A DNA stretch of 64,000 bases from Candidatus Brachybacter algidus (GTDB lineage: Bacteria > Bacteroidota > Bacteroidia > Chitinophagales > Saprospiraceae). Position numbers and translations under genes: made by a program. The stretch covers positions 292,214 through 356,213 of the forward strand of contig JADJSK010000014.1 in assembly GCA_016711705.1 (NCBI GenBank), written 5' to 3'. Shown one piece after another: positions 18,115 through 27,167 of the stretch. Under the pieces are notes generated by a model, which made no database searches, had not been told where the DNA came from, and was given only the letters and a program-made list of their open reading frames with translations. Within the stretch, counting starts at the first letter, position 1, and every line of letters starts with the position of its first letter.

Positions 18115-18816
18115 ATGAAGGCAGGTGTTGTAGTTTTTCCAGGTTCTAATTGTGATCATGACATGATTCATGCACTCAGCAATGTGATGGGAATAGAGAC
18201 GAGAGAGATCTGGCATAAGGATGTAATACCGGAAGATTTTACTAAAGAGGATTGGATTGTTTTGCCGGGAGGTTTTTCCTATGGCGATTATCTGAGGTGT
18301 GGCGCGATCGCAAGATTTTCTAATGTAATGGCTTCAGTGATAGATTTTGCAAATGCTGGTGGTAAAGTACTTGGCGTTTGCAATGGTTTTCAGATACTCT
18401 GCGAATCACACTTATTACCAGGTGTACTTTTGAGAAATAAAGATCAAAAATTTATTTGTAAAAACATTCACCTAAGAACAGAAACAGGCAACACTATTCT
18501 GACTGGTCGATTAAATGAAGGAGATGTATTGAAAATACCAATTGCACACGCAGAAGGGCGCTTTCACGCTTCAGATGAGACTCTTCAGGAATTAATCGCC
18601 AACGATCAGATCCTTTTCAAATATTGTGATGAAAATGGCAATATCAACGAAGAGAGCAACTTCAACGGAGCTCTACATAACATAGCAGGAATATGTAATT
18701 CAGGACGTAACGTGTTTGGCATGATGCCGCATCCTGAGCGTGCTGCAGAAGATATTCTTGGCAATAGTGACGGATTGAGAATATTGGAAGGGCTGATGGC
18801 GGGAGTGGGAGTTTGA
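18115..18816 (+). CDS. purQ: Phosphoribosylformylglycinamidine synthase, glutaminase subunit PurQ
   Basis: A 233-residue class I glutamine amidotransferase, the ammonia-generating subunit of FGAM synthase in purine synthesis. It opens with AGVVVFPGSNCDHD. The nucleophile elbow is LGVCNGFQILCE (Cys89), and the His/Glu of the triad are in MMPHPERAAED (His206, Glu208). The GGFSYGDYLRCGAIA loop is diagnostic for PurQ. The separate PurQ implies separate PurL and PurS elsewhere; they are not in this window. Confidence 0.95.
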   Translation: MKAGVVVFPGSNCDHDMIHALSNVMGIETREIWHKDVIPEDFTKEDWIVLPGGFSYGDYLRCGAIARFSNVMASVIDFANAGGKVLGVCNGFQILCESHLLPGVLLRNKDQKFICKNIHLRTETGNTILTGRLNEGDVLKIPIAHAEGRFHASDETLQELIANDQILFKYCDENGNINEESNFNGALHNIAGICNSGRNVFGMMPHPERAAEDILGNSDGLRILEGLMAGVGV

Positions 18817-19247
18817 GTGATCGGGTGATCGGGTGATAGGGTGATGTGTGATCAGGTGATGGGTAATGAGTAATAGGTAATGAGTAATAGGGTGATGAGT
18901 AATGAATGGAATAATAGTATAAATCTCGGCCTCATTCTAACTTCTAAGTTGTAAATCACAAAATCATCTTAGAGTTACCTAATCCGTGTAATCATCCAAA
19001 TCCTTTTAAATCCGTGATTCAGAAAAAGGGTAATGAGTAATCAGTAATATGCTTCGTCCTTTCTTACCAAATATAGAGGCCTGAAAGGTCGTTTCCCTTC
19101 AGCAAATTGCGAAAGCTGTTTGCTAAATGCCCAAATTTCCAAATTCCCAAATTTTACGATTGACCAGATCATTTAGATTGTGTATCATCCGTGTAATCAT
19201 CCAAATCCTTTTAAAATCTGTGATTCTGAAAAAGGGTAATGAGTAAT
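18817..19247. repeat. Word repeats and a duplicated ~60-bp segment
   Basis: GTGATCGG/GTGATAGG octamers grade into TAATGAG/TAATAGG heptamers (18817-18906). A ~60-bp segment then occurs twice in direct orientation, at 18982-19040 and 19187-19247. Both copies contain ATCCGTGTAATCATCCAAAT and end in AAAAAGGGTAATGAGTAAT. There is no coding potential. Confidence 0.6.
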
Positions 19248-19299
19248 TGGCATTAAATTGTAATAAGAACGGAACCATAATCCCAACCACGGCATTTCA

Positions 19300-19360
19300 T
19301 TCTAATTTCTAATTTCTAATTTCTAATTTCTAATTTCTGATTTCCAATTTCTAATTTCTC
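19300..19360. repeat. CTAATTT heptamer tandem repeat
   Basis: About eight near-perfect 7-bp units (TTCTAAT phase) in the gap downstream of htpG, with drift (CTGATTT, CCAATTT) towards the end. It belongs to the period-7 class. Confidence 0.7.
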
Positions 19361-19394
19361 AAAACAAAAAAGCCGCTGAAACATCTTCAACGGC
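19361..19394 (-). terminator. Intrinsic terminator of htpG
   Basis: Read on the minus strand, a stem GCCGTTGAA/TTCAGCGGC (one G-U type mismatch) with a short loop is followed by a T-run (complement of 19361-19371). It lies 25 bp past the htpG stop. Confidence 0.75.
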
Positions 19395-19418
19395 CTCTAA
19401 ATCTTCGATCTACTCGAT

Positions 19419-21296
19419 CTATATACTTGTTTCTGACATTTGTACCAAATTATTATTGATAAAATTCGTCAGATCAGCTCCAGTCAACATTTGCTGGCTC
19501 AATCTTGCAAGGTCATATAAGTTTTTCGCCATGTTTTCCTGTGCAGCATTGTCTTCCATTTTCAATAACTTATTAGCTATCAGTGGATGGTTAGAGTTGA
19601 TGACAATGGTGTACATCTCCGGCATCTTTCCCATTGAATGACCCTGCAACATTTGCATTTCAGTCATCCTTCTCATAAACTCAGGTTTAACGATCTGTAC
19701 AGGCTGTACATCAGAAGAAAGTGGCTTGACTTCTATCTTATTCATACTGTCCTTCAATACATTTTTGTACAATTCCTCTATCGACTTGATCTCAGATTCT
19801 GTTAATAGTTCAGGAATTGTCTCGTCAGAAGAGATCAGGTGATCAGTAACATCGGAGTCAATTCTTTTGAATACAAAATCCCCTTTTTTGTACTCCAAAT
19901 GCTGGATAAAGTGATTGTCGATGACTTGGTCCATTTCAAGGACATCATATCCTTTAGTTTTGGCAGCCTGAATATATGAATGGTGGTCGTTCAACACATT
20001 GCTGTAGAGGACAGTGATTTTACCATCTTTATCAGTTTGATTGTCCTTGATCTTTTCTTTATATTCATCGATGGTGAAGTATTGGCCATCTGTGTTTTTT
20101 AATAGAATTGATCCACTTACTTTCTCTTCAAATTTATCATCAGACAAGTAACCATATTTAATGAAGGTTCCGATATCTGGCCATTTAGACTCAAAGCCTG
20201 CACGATCTTGCTTGAATAAGTCATTCAACTTCTCAGCCACCTTTTTAGTTATGTAACCTGAGATCTTTCTCACATGACTATCTGCCTGAAGATAAGATCT
20301 GGAAACATTCAACGGAATATCAGGAGAATCTATCACTCCATGTAGCAACATCAGAAACTCAGGAACAATCTCCTTGACATCATCCGTCACAAATACTTGA
20401 TTGGAATAAAGGTGGATCTTGTTTTTCTGAATGTCAAAATTGGTCTCGATCTTAGGAAAATATAGTACTCCTGTCAGGTTGAACGGGTAGTCAATATTGA
20501 GGTGGATCCAGAAAAGTGGATCACTGCTGTATGGATATAGTTCTTTGTAGAAGTTGATATAATCTTGCTCTGAAAGCTCAGAAGGTGATTTTTTCCACAG
20601 AGGATTTGTATTGTTTATAATATTTGCAACTTCAATCTCGCGATCGGTTTTTTCTTCTCCTTCTCCTTCAGAAATTGTTTTCTTCTTCATGCCCAATTTA
20701 ATTGGCACCGGAAGGAATTTGCAATATTTGTTTAGCAATTCTTGCAACTTATCATCTTCGGCATATTGCATTGCATCATCACTCAAGTGCAGGATGATTT
20801 CTGTGCCACGATCAGTTTTTTCTGAAGCGTTGATTTCGAAATTTGTATCACCTGTACATGACCAAATGACAGGTTCAGCATCTTCCTGATAAGATAATGT
20901 GTTGACTTCAACTTTGTCAGCTACCATAAATGCTGAGTAAAACCCAAGACCAAAATGCCCAATGATGTTTGCATCGTCTTTATATTTCTCAAGAAATTCC
21001 TGAGCACTTGAAAATGCTACTTGGTTAAGATATTTCTTTGTTTCTTCTGAGGTCAGCCCTATCCCTTTGTCCTTTATAGTAAGTGTTCTGGCTTCTTTGT
21101 TAGGGATGATTTCGATAGTCAGATCTCCTAACTCTCCTTTCGCAACTCCTTTGGAAGAGAGCGTTTTTAGTTTGGATGTTGCATCTACTGCATTTGAAAT
21201 TAGTTCACGTAAGAATATCTCCTGTTCGGAGTATAAAAACTGTTTTATTATCGGGAAGATGTTTTCGGTATTAACCGTTATTTGTCCTTTTTCCAT
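19419..21296 (-). CDS. htpG: Molecular chaperone HtpG (Hsp90)
   Basis: A 625-residue bacterial Hsp90, an ATP-dependent cytosolic chaperone dimer. The N-terminal GHKL ATPase domain holds FLRELISNAVDA, TIKDKGIGLT and IGHFGLGFYSAF. The middle domain contains LYSNQVFVTDDVKE and NVSRSYLQ (catalytic-loop Arg). The C-terminal dimerisation domain closes the protein. Length and order match the family, and no insertions are seen. The gene is monocistronic and ends in its own terminator. The start MEKGQITVN is the usual N-terminus. Confidence 0.96.
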   Translation of the reverse strand: MEKGQITVNTENIFPIIKQFLYSEQEIFLRELISNAVDATSKLKTLSSKGVAKGELGDLTIEIIPNKEARTLTIKDKGIGLTSEETKKYLNQVAFSSAQEFLEKYKDDANIIGHFGLGFYSAFMVADKVEVNTLSYQEDAEPVIWSCTGDTNFEINASEKTDRGTEIILHLSDDAMQYAEDDKLQELLNKYCKFLPVPIKLGMKKKTISEGEGEEKTDREIEVANIINNTNPLWKKSPSELSEQDYINFYKELYPYSSDPLFWIHLNIDYPFNLTGVLYFPKIETNFDIQKNKIHLYSNQVFVTDDVKEIVPEFLMLLHGVIDSPDIPLNVSRSYLQADSHVRKISGYITKKVAEKLNDLFKQDRAGFESKWPDIGTFIKYGYLSDDKFEEKVSGSILLKNTDGQYFTIDEYKEKIKDNQTDKDGKITVLYSNVLNDHHSYIQAAKTKGYDVLEMDQVIDNHFIQHLEYKKGDFVFKRIDSDVTDHLISSDETIPELLTESEIKSIEELYKNVLKDSMNKIEVKPLSSDVQPVQIVKPEFMRRMTEMQMLQGHSMGKMPEMYTIVINSNHPLIANKLLKMEDNAAQENMAKNLYDLARLSQQMLTGADLTNFINNNLVQMSETSI

Positions 21297-21447
21297 TATT
21301 ACATTTGTTTGATTACTCTTCCTTTGTCAAATATTGTTCCAATACGGAGGAAGTGACAAAATGGCAAGGTATGAGGGAATTGAAAATTGAAAATTGAAAA
21401 TGAGGCGAATAATGAGGATTTGCGAATGTTTTTGGGTTTAGCTTATT

Positions 21448-21695
21448 ACTTATTACGTATTACATATTACTGATTACTTATTGCTGATGGCCAATGGCTT
21501 ATGGCTAATGGCTCATTTGTGGAAACGGACTTCGTTTTTCAAAATAAGGAATAAAGAATGTTATAATTATCTCAGAGAAGGAACTCTGCTTGCAAAGGTG
21601 GACTTTTTGATTACTGATTACTGATTACTGATTACTGATTACTGATTACTGATTACTGATTACTGATTACTGATTACTGATTACTGATTACTGAT
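21448..21695. repeat. GATTACT heptamer array
   Basis: A degenerate stretch (21448-21510, words such as TTATTACTTATTAC and TGGCTAATGGC) is followed by a perfect 7-bp tandem run, GATTACT x ~12.4, at 21609-21695. It lies in the divergent gap between htpG and holB, 30 bp before the holB ATG. The number of units is likely to vary between strains. Confidence 0.85.
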
Positions 21696-21725
21696 ATTTT
21701 AACTACTTTTACCACAATTACATTT

Positions 21726-22859
21726 ATGTTCAGACTCGAAGATATACAAGGATTAGAAGCTTTGAAGAGCGAAGTGATGACGATGGTTCACAACGATCAT
21801 TTTCCTCATGCTACCTTATTCTTGGGAAATGAAGGCAATGAGAAATTACACTTTGCATATGTCGTAGCCAGAATTCTAATGTGCGAGAATAGAGAAACTG
21901 AAGGGCTTTGCAATGTGTGTAATTCCTGTAAAAAGTCAATGACATTTACACATCCGGATATTTTATTCTCCTTTCCATTTGTTAAGTCAGGTACGGGTGA
22001 TTTCCAGGCAGATGATTTTCTAATGGATTGGAAGAAAACCTTCAAGGCCAACCCATACATGAACGTTTATGAATGGTCACAAGCGCAGGATGCCGGAGGA
22101 AAACAACCCAATATTAATGCTTTTGAGTGTCTGCAGATCACCAGGAAACTTCAGATGAAACCATTCGAATCGGATCGTAAAGTATTACTTTTGTGGATGC
22201 CTGAATACCTTGGCAAGGAAAGTAACAGGTTATTGAAGATACTGGAAGAGCCACCTGCAGATACTTACATTATCCTTGTGGCAGAAGATACCGAACGATT
22301 GTTACCGACGATCATGTCCAGATGTCAACTTTTTAAAATTAAAGAAATGGATCAGGAAGGCGTTAAAACTGTTCTATCTTCTTTTTTTCACAAAAATAAT
22401 GAGGAAGCTCAGATGGCATCTTACCTCGCCAATGGTAATATGATTGAAGCGCTGTCACTTTTTAATGAAAATAATCTTGAAAAAAATGACATCTTCGTAG
22501 AGTGGTTGAGGCTATGTTATTCCTTCCAACACATAGAAATAATCAAATGGGTTGACCACTTTGCCACATATACAAGGGAAGTTCAGAAATATATTCTTAA
22601 ATTTGGCATTCATTTCGTAAAAGAGATGATAAAAATTAAATATAATTTTGGAAAAAATGAGATCAATCTACCTGAAAAAATGGTTGATATCGCTTCCAAA
22701 CTTTGTCCACTGTTGAGTTTTGAAAGTATTGAGGAGTTGATACAGATCCTGGACAGAGAAATTTACTTAACTGAAAGAAATTGCAATGCGAAAATGCAAC
22801 TCATGTACACCTCAGGACATATCCACAGGTTGTTTCAGGGAAAGCGGTTTTTAGCATAG
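21726..22859 (+). CDS. holB: DNA polymerase III, delta' subunit
   Basis: A 377-residue AAA+ clamp-loader subunit. It has the SFFPHA-like opening (HFPHATLFLG), a zinc module (Cys residues in LCNVCNSCKK) and the sensor regions LLKILEEPPADTYIILV and IMSRCQLF. The Walker A is degenerate (GNEGNEKLHF instead of GxxGxGKT), as expected for delta', which does not bind ATP productively. It would act in the cytoplasmic clamp-loading complex. It is followed by ricT after 21 bp, an arrangement also known in other phyla (holB next to the PSP1 gene). Confidence 0.9.
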   Translation: MFRLEDIQGLEALKSEVMTMVHNDHFPHATLFLGNEGNEKLHFAYVVARILMCENRETEGLCNVCNSCKKSMTFTHPDILFSFPFVKSGTGDFQADDFLMDWKKTFKANPYMNVYEWSQAQDAGGKQPNINAFECLQITRKLQMKPFESDRKVLLLWMPEYLGKESNRLLKILEEPPADTYIILVAEDTERLLPTIMSRCQLFKIKEMDQEGVKTVLSSFFHKNNEEAQMASYLANGNMIEALSLFNENNLEKNDIFVEWLRLCYSFQHIEIIKWVDHFATYTREVQKYILKFGIHFVKEMIKIKYNFGKNEINLPEKMVDIASKLCPLLSFESIEELIQILDREIYLTERNCNAKMQLMYTSGHIHRLFQGKRFLA

Positions 22860-22880
22860 ATTTCTCTAAATAAAAACAAA

Positions 22881-24584
22881 ATGGCTTGCACAAGTTGCGG
22901 TACAGACGGAGACAAATCCAAAGGATGCAGATCCAATGGAGGTTGTGACTCCGGAGGATGTAATAAATTAAATACTTACGACTGGCTTTCAACCATGGAG
23001 CTTGAGGATCCATCGGAGGTAAATCTTGTCGAAGTAAGCTTTAGAAATGGCGCCCACAAAGCTTTCTTTAAACTTCAGAACATGCTACAAGCCGAGACTG
23101 GTGATACTGTTGTGGTTGAGGCAGATGGAGGTTATGATGTGGGTGAGATATCACTCAAAGGCGCTCTGGTGCCACTACAGATGAAGAAAAAGTCTGTGGA
23201 TATTAATACTGCAGTAAGATCAGTCATGAGAGTCGCTTCTCAACAGGATGTAGACAAATTGGTACAAGCAAGAAGTAATGACCGGGACACAATGGTCAGA
23301 GCAAGAGCCATATCGGCCATGTTAGGTATAGATATGAAGATCGGTGATGTTGAGTTTCGAGCAGATATGAAGAAAGCTACTTTCTTTTATACAGCTGACG
23401 GAAGAGTGGATTTCCGGGAGCTCATCAGACATTTTGCAAAAGAATTTCGTGTTAAGATAGAAATGCGCCAGATAGGATCACGACAGGAATCATCCAGAAT
23501 AGGTGGTTTAGGGTCGTGTGGTCGTGAATTATGCTGCTCCACATGGCTTACAGATTATAAATCAGTGACTACCAATGCAGCGAGGTATCAAAACCTTTCA
23601 ATCAATCAGGCAAAATTATCCGGTCAATGTGGTCGCCTAAAATGTTGCCTGAATTATGAGTTGGATGTCTATATGGAAGCATTGGAAGATTTTCCTACTA
23701 ATGCGGACAATCTTCAATACGCAGGTGGGTATGCTAAACTGATCAAAACAGATATTTTTAAGAAATTGATGTTCTACATCAAAAAAGATAAAAAAGGTCG
23801 CGAAGCTTTCATCACTATGACGGTAGATGAAGTAGTAGCAATGCAAAAGGATATATCAAGAGGAAAGATACCTGAAGATATTGTATCTACAAGAGTAGAA
23901 TATCTGGAAGATATTGATCACATGAAGTCAGAGGATCTTACAGGTCATATTGAATTGCCGGAAGAGAGAAGAAAAGCTAAGAAAAAAAATAAAGGCCGAG
24001 GTGAAGGAAGCGGCAGAACGGAAGGTCAGCCAAGACCTGATAGACAAGCTAGACCTGAAGGCAATACGCGCAATCAGCGTGATGGAGAACGCAAGGAAAA
24101 CGTCCCACGAAAAGATGACAACAAAAGGCCACAGAATCAGCAAAGATCTAATCAAAATAGACCGGAACGCCGGCCGGATGGCCCTCATCCTGAAAGAGGC
24201 CCTGACGATAAAAGACCTGATGCAAGACCAAGTGGTCCACGTCCTGACAGAAGTCCCAAAGAAAATGGTCCTGATAAATGGCCTGAAGGAAAGAGACCTG
24301 AAAGAGGACCTAATGAAAAGCGACCAGATAGAAAACATGAAGGTTCACGGCCTGAAAATCGTTCCGAGAATAAACCTGATGCAAATAAAAATGTTATATT
24401 CCCGTTATCCGGAGGCCAAACTCCTCCTGTTAATGAAAGCAATGGTGGAATAGAAAATGCTTCGCAAGGTCCGCGTCCCGAGAATCCTAATAAAAAGAGG
24501 AATAACAATAGACGCAATAATCGACCTAACAGGCCTGCTAAACCTGGTGGAGGAGAGAATGATCCTACAACACCTAAAGATTAA
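22881..24584 (+). CDS. PSP1-domain protein, RicT-like, with long Arg/Pro-rich tail
   Basis: A 567-residue protein. Residues ~1-30 are Cys/Gly rich (CTSCG...CDSGGC). The PSP1 domain lies at ~60-300, with LGSCGRELCCSTWL and GQCGRLKCCLNYE, the Cys pairs that hold a 4Fe-4S cluster in Bacillus RicT (YaaT). RicT family members regulate RNA processing. From ~340 to the end the protein is low complexity: Lys/Glu-rich, then many degenerate R-P-[DE]-x repeats, then an Asn/Arg-rich end. This highly charged, probably disordered tail is not in Firmicutes RicT and may bind RNA. It is coupled to holB upstream and lpdA downstream (22 bp). Confidence 0.85.
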   Translation: MACTSCGTDGDKSKGCRSNGGCDSGGCNKLNTYDWLSTMELEDPSEVNLVEVSFRNGAHKAFFKLQNMLQAETGDTVVVEADGGYDVGEISLKGALVPLQMKKKSVDINTAVRSVMRVASQQDVDKLVQARSNDRDTMVRARAISAMLGIDMKIGDVEFRADMKKATFFYTADGRVDFRELIRHFAKEFRVKIEMRQIGSRQESSRIGGLGSCGRELCCSTWLTDYKSVTTNAARYQNLSINQAKLSGQCGRLKCCLNYELDVYMEALEDFPTNADNLQYAGGYAKLIKTDIFKKLMFYIKKDKKGREAFITMTVDEVVAMQKDISRGKIPEDIVSTRVEYLEDIDHMKSEDLTGHIELPEERRKAKKKNKGRGEGSGRTEGQPRPDRQARPEGNTRNQRDGERKENVPRKDDNKRPQNQQRSNQNRPERRPDGPHPERGPDDKRPDARPSGPRPDRSPKENGPDKWPEGKRPERGPNEKRPDRKHEGSRPENRSENKPDANKNVIFPLSGGQTPPVNESNGGIENASQGPRPENPNKKRNNNRRNNRPNRPAKPGGGENDPTTPKD

Positions 24585-24606
24585 TTAAATTAAAAAAACG
24601 TTTTTT

Positions 24607-26010
24607 ATGTCTTACGACGTCGTAGTGATTGGCTCTGGCCCAGGTGGTTATATTTGTGCTATTCGATGTGCACAGCTTGGTTTAAAGACAGCTATTGTAG
24701 AAAAATATAAGTCATTGGGAGGCACTTGCCTCAACGTTGGATGCATTCCTTCTAAAGCATTGCTTGACTCATCTGAGCATTATTTTAATGCAGTTCATCA
24801 TTTCATGGATCATGGTATTTCTACCGGAGAAGTGAATATGGATGCAGCTAAAATGTTTGAAAGGAAGAAAGGCGTCGTCGATACTGTTGCAAAAGGTGTT
24901 TCCTACCTGATGTCTAAAAATAAAATTGAAGTACTTCAGGGTATTGGTAGCTTTATCAATGCGAACTCCATTAATGTAGTGAATGACGCAGGTGAAAATC
25001 TAATGCTCGAGAGTAAATATTTTGTAATCGCAACAGGTTCTAAACCTATCACTCCAGCAGCATTCAATTACGACAAAAAAAGAGTAATCACATCTACAGA
25101 AGCTTTATCATTGGGTGAGATACCGAAATCAATGGTTGTCATTGGTGCTGGTGTCATAGGCCTTGAACTGGGCTCAGTATATGCAAGATTAGGTACCAAA
25201 GTCGATGTGGTAGAATTTACAGATAAGTGTATCGGAACCATGGACATGGACTGTGGAAAAGAACTACAAAAAGTTTTGAAGAAAGAGGGATTCACCTTCC
25301 ATTTAAATCATGCGGTTACAACAGTCAAATCAACTAAAAATAAGGTTACCGTAGAATTCAAGCAAAATGGTCAGGAAGAAGTCAAGAAGATCGATGCTGA
25401 TTATTGTTTAGTAGCCATTGGCAGAAGACCTTATACTGATGGGTTGCATGCTGAAGCAGCAGGAGTTCTTGTGGATGAAAAAGGCAGAATAGACGTAGAT
25501 GGTCATTTAAGGACGACTGTTCCGAATATATTCGCCGTTGGAGATGTTGTAAAAGGTGCTATGTTGGCTCACAAAGCTGAAGAAGAAGGCGTATTTGTGG
25601 CTGAAACTATAGCGGGCCAGCGTCCGCATATTAATTACAATCTTATTCCTGGCGTAGTATATACCTGGCCTGAAGTAGCTGCAGTTGGCGAAACAGAGGC
25701 TCAATTAAAGGATCGTGGAGTAGAATATAAAGTTGGTAAATTTCCATTTAAAGCCCTTGGCAGAGCTAAAGCAAGTGGCGATGAGGCCGGTTTCGTTAAA
25801 GTGCTTGCCGATAAAACTACAGATGAAATACTCGGTGTTCATATGATAGGACCACGTGCGGCTGATTTGATAGCAGAAGCGGTGGTGGCAATGGAATATA
25901 GGGCATCAGCAGAGGATATTGGAATTATATCGCATGCGCATCCTACATACTCCGAAGCATTCAAAGAAGCGGCATTAGACGCTACGGGAAAAAGAGCGCT
26001 GAATATTTAA
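24607..26010 (+). CDS. lpdA: Dihydrolipoyl dehydrogenase (E3)
   Basis: A 467-residue pyridine-nucleotide disulphide oxidoreductase. The N-terminal FAD site is VIGSGPGGYICAIRCAQ. The redox-active disulphide motif is GGTCLNVGCIPSK (Cys41 and Cys46). The NAD site is VVIGAGVIGLELGSVYARLG, and the second FAD contact is PNIFAVGDVV. The C-terminal HAHPTYSEAFKEA supplies the catalytic His/Glu dyad of the partner subunit. This is the E3 component of 2-oxo acid dehydrogenase complexes and the glycine cleavage system. The other components are not in this window. Confidence 0.95.
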   Translation: MSYDVVVIGSGPGGYICAIRCAQLGLKTAIVEKYKSLGGTCLNVGCIPSKALLDSSEHYFNAVHHFMDHGISTGEVNMDAAKMFERKKGVVDTVAKGVSYLMSKNKIEVLQGIGSFINANSINVVNDAGENLMLESKYFVIATGSKPITPAAFNYDKKRVITSTEALSLGEIPKSMVVIGAGVIGLELGSVYARLGTKVDVVEFTDKCIGTMDMDCGKELQKVLKKEGFTFHLNHAVTTVKSTKNKVTVEFKQNGQEEVKKIDADYCLVAIGRRPYTDGLHAEAAGVLVDEKGRIDVDGHLRTTVPNIFAVGDVVKGAMLAHKAEEEGVFVAETIAGQRPHINYNLIPGVVYTWPEVAAVGETEAQLKDRGVEYKVGKFPFKALGRAKASGDEAGFVKVLADKTTDEILGVHMIGPRAADLIAEAVVAMEYRASAEDIGIISHAHPTYSEAFKEAALDATGKRALNI

Positions 26011-26011
26011 C

Positions 26012-26079
26012 TCAGAAATCAGAAATCAGAAATCAGAAATCAGAGGTCAAGTCAGAAGTCAGAGGTCAGAAATCAGAAT
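26012..26079. repeat. CAGAAAT heptamer tandem repeat
   Basis: Four perfect CAGAAAT units followed by drifted ones (CAGAGGT, CAGAAGT), starting 2 bp after the lpdA stop. The remaining 26080-26316 gap holds a TTCAGCT/AGCTGAA hairpin at 26240-26261 and nothing else I can name. Confidence 0.65.
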
Positions 26080-26316
26080 CTCGCCCGACACAGTGTTACG
26101 GAGGCGGGGAAACTCCGATGATTGTGTTCGGTAAAAAGGACAATTCAGAAAATACTAAAGCGATCTGGCCTTTTTATAATCAAGGATATAAAATACTTTC
26201 AACCTTTAGTATTTAACAAAAGGAATATTTAAAGTTTTGTTCAGCTGATAACTCAGCTGAATCTCTCAAAATATTTATTGGGCATTACCGTTATTATTGA
26301 TGAAATCAAATAATAA

Positions 26317-26988
26317 TTGATGTTATTCTTCCAACTATTTATTTCCTTCTTTTTGCTTAGTAAGCAAAATGCACATGTTGAGCTGTCTGCGCTATCAGGA
26401 ACTCAATGGCGTTTGGTTCAATGTAATTATGACAATAAATTGCGTACTGTTAATCATAGAGCAACATTGACATTCGCAGATGATCTTTCAGAAATGATTG
26501 GAAACGATGGTTGTTCAGACATTAATTGTCAAATAGTAGTCGGCTACAATAAAATTACCATCAAAAGTATTACTTCACCCGGTAAGAAAAGTTGTGTTGG
26601 AAAGGAAAAACTCACAGTCGCAAAAAACTTTATCTCAACGCTTAGAAATCATACATCCTACAAAATATCTGGTAATTATCTTACTTTTTATAATGGTTCT
26701 ATAGCCCGACTGGTCTTTGCAAAAATTATTTCTGACGGGGAGGAGTCTACTATTATTAAAAGGTCTTATAAAGTTGATCCTGTTTATTACAACAAGGGAG
26801 GGCGGAAGTATCTTAAACTGCATGATTTTGTCTCGCAAACCAATATTTATATTGAAAAAATTGCAGGTTTTAGTTTTGTCCCTGGATATATTTACAACAT
26901 TGAAATGAAGACGACAATACTAGGAGAAGGTACTTCAAAGAAAACAAATTATGAACTGATAAGGGTTGTCTCTAAAGTTGAAAAGTGA
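26317..26988 (+). CDS. META + DUF4377 domain protein, exported
   Basis: A 223-residue protein with a hydrophobic N-terminus (LFFQLFISFFLL) acting as a signal sequence or anchor. Residues ~28-135 form a META/HslJ-like domain (LSGTQWRLVQ, MIGNDGCSDINC, CVGKEKLTVAKNFISTL). Residues ~150-223 match the DUF4377 pattern (a YLKL...IYIEKIAGFSFVPGYIYNIEM core). META domains occur in stress- and motility-linked envelope proteins, and their biochemical role is poorly defined. The tandem architecture is known in other Gram-negative bacteria. The gene is monocistronic. Confidence 0.65.
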   Translation: MMLFFQLFISFFLLSKQNAHVELSALSGTQWRLVQCNYDNKLRTVNHRATLTFADDLSEMIGNDGCSDINCQIVVGYNKITIKSITSPGKKSCVGKEKLTVAKNFISTLRNHTSYKISGNYLTFYNGSIARLVFAKIISDGEESTIIKRSYKVDPVYYNKGGRKYLKLHDFVSQTNIYIEKIAGFSFVPGYIYNIEMKTTILGEGTSKKTNYELIRVVSKVEK

Positions 26989-27091
26989 ATAACTTCTTAT
27001 AGCTTATTTCAGCCAGCTTTGAACTCTGATCATGAACGAATAGATCCTTTGATTTTAAGTTTTGTGAATTCGTCAGTACAATATCATAAAT

Positions 27092-27129
27092 AAAAAAAGA
27101 GGCCGATTTTTATATCAAGCCTCTCTTTT
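27092..27129. terminator. Bidirectional terminator
   Basis: An AGAGGC/GCCTCT stem (27098-27124) is flanked by an A-run on the left and a T-run on the right. It sits between the convergent META-protein gene and the SprB-repeat gene and can serve both. Confidence 0.7.
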
Positions 27130-27167
27130 TATACCAATCAAAGACATATTGTCTTATTATTTACCGT

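Noticed and set aside
23928..24517. Long frames in other phases and strands inside the RicT-like tail
   Set aside because: Low-complexity Arg/Pro/Asp codons leave all frames open; the PSP1 core fixes the true frame.
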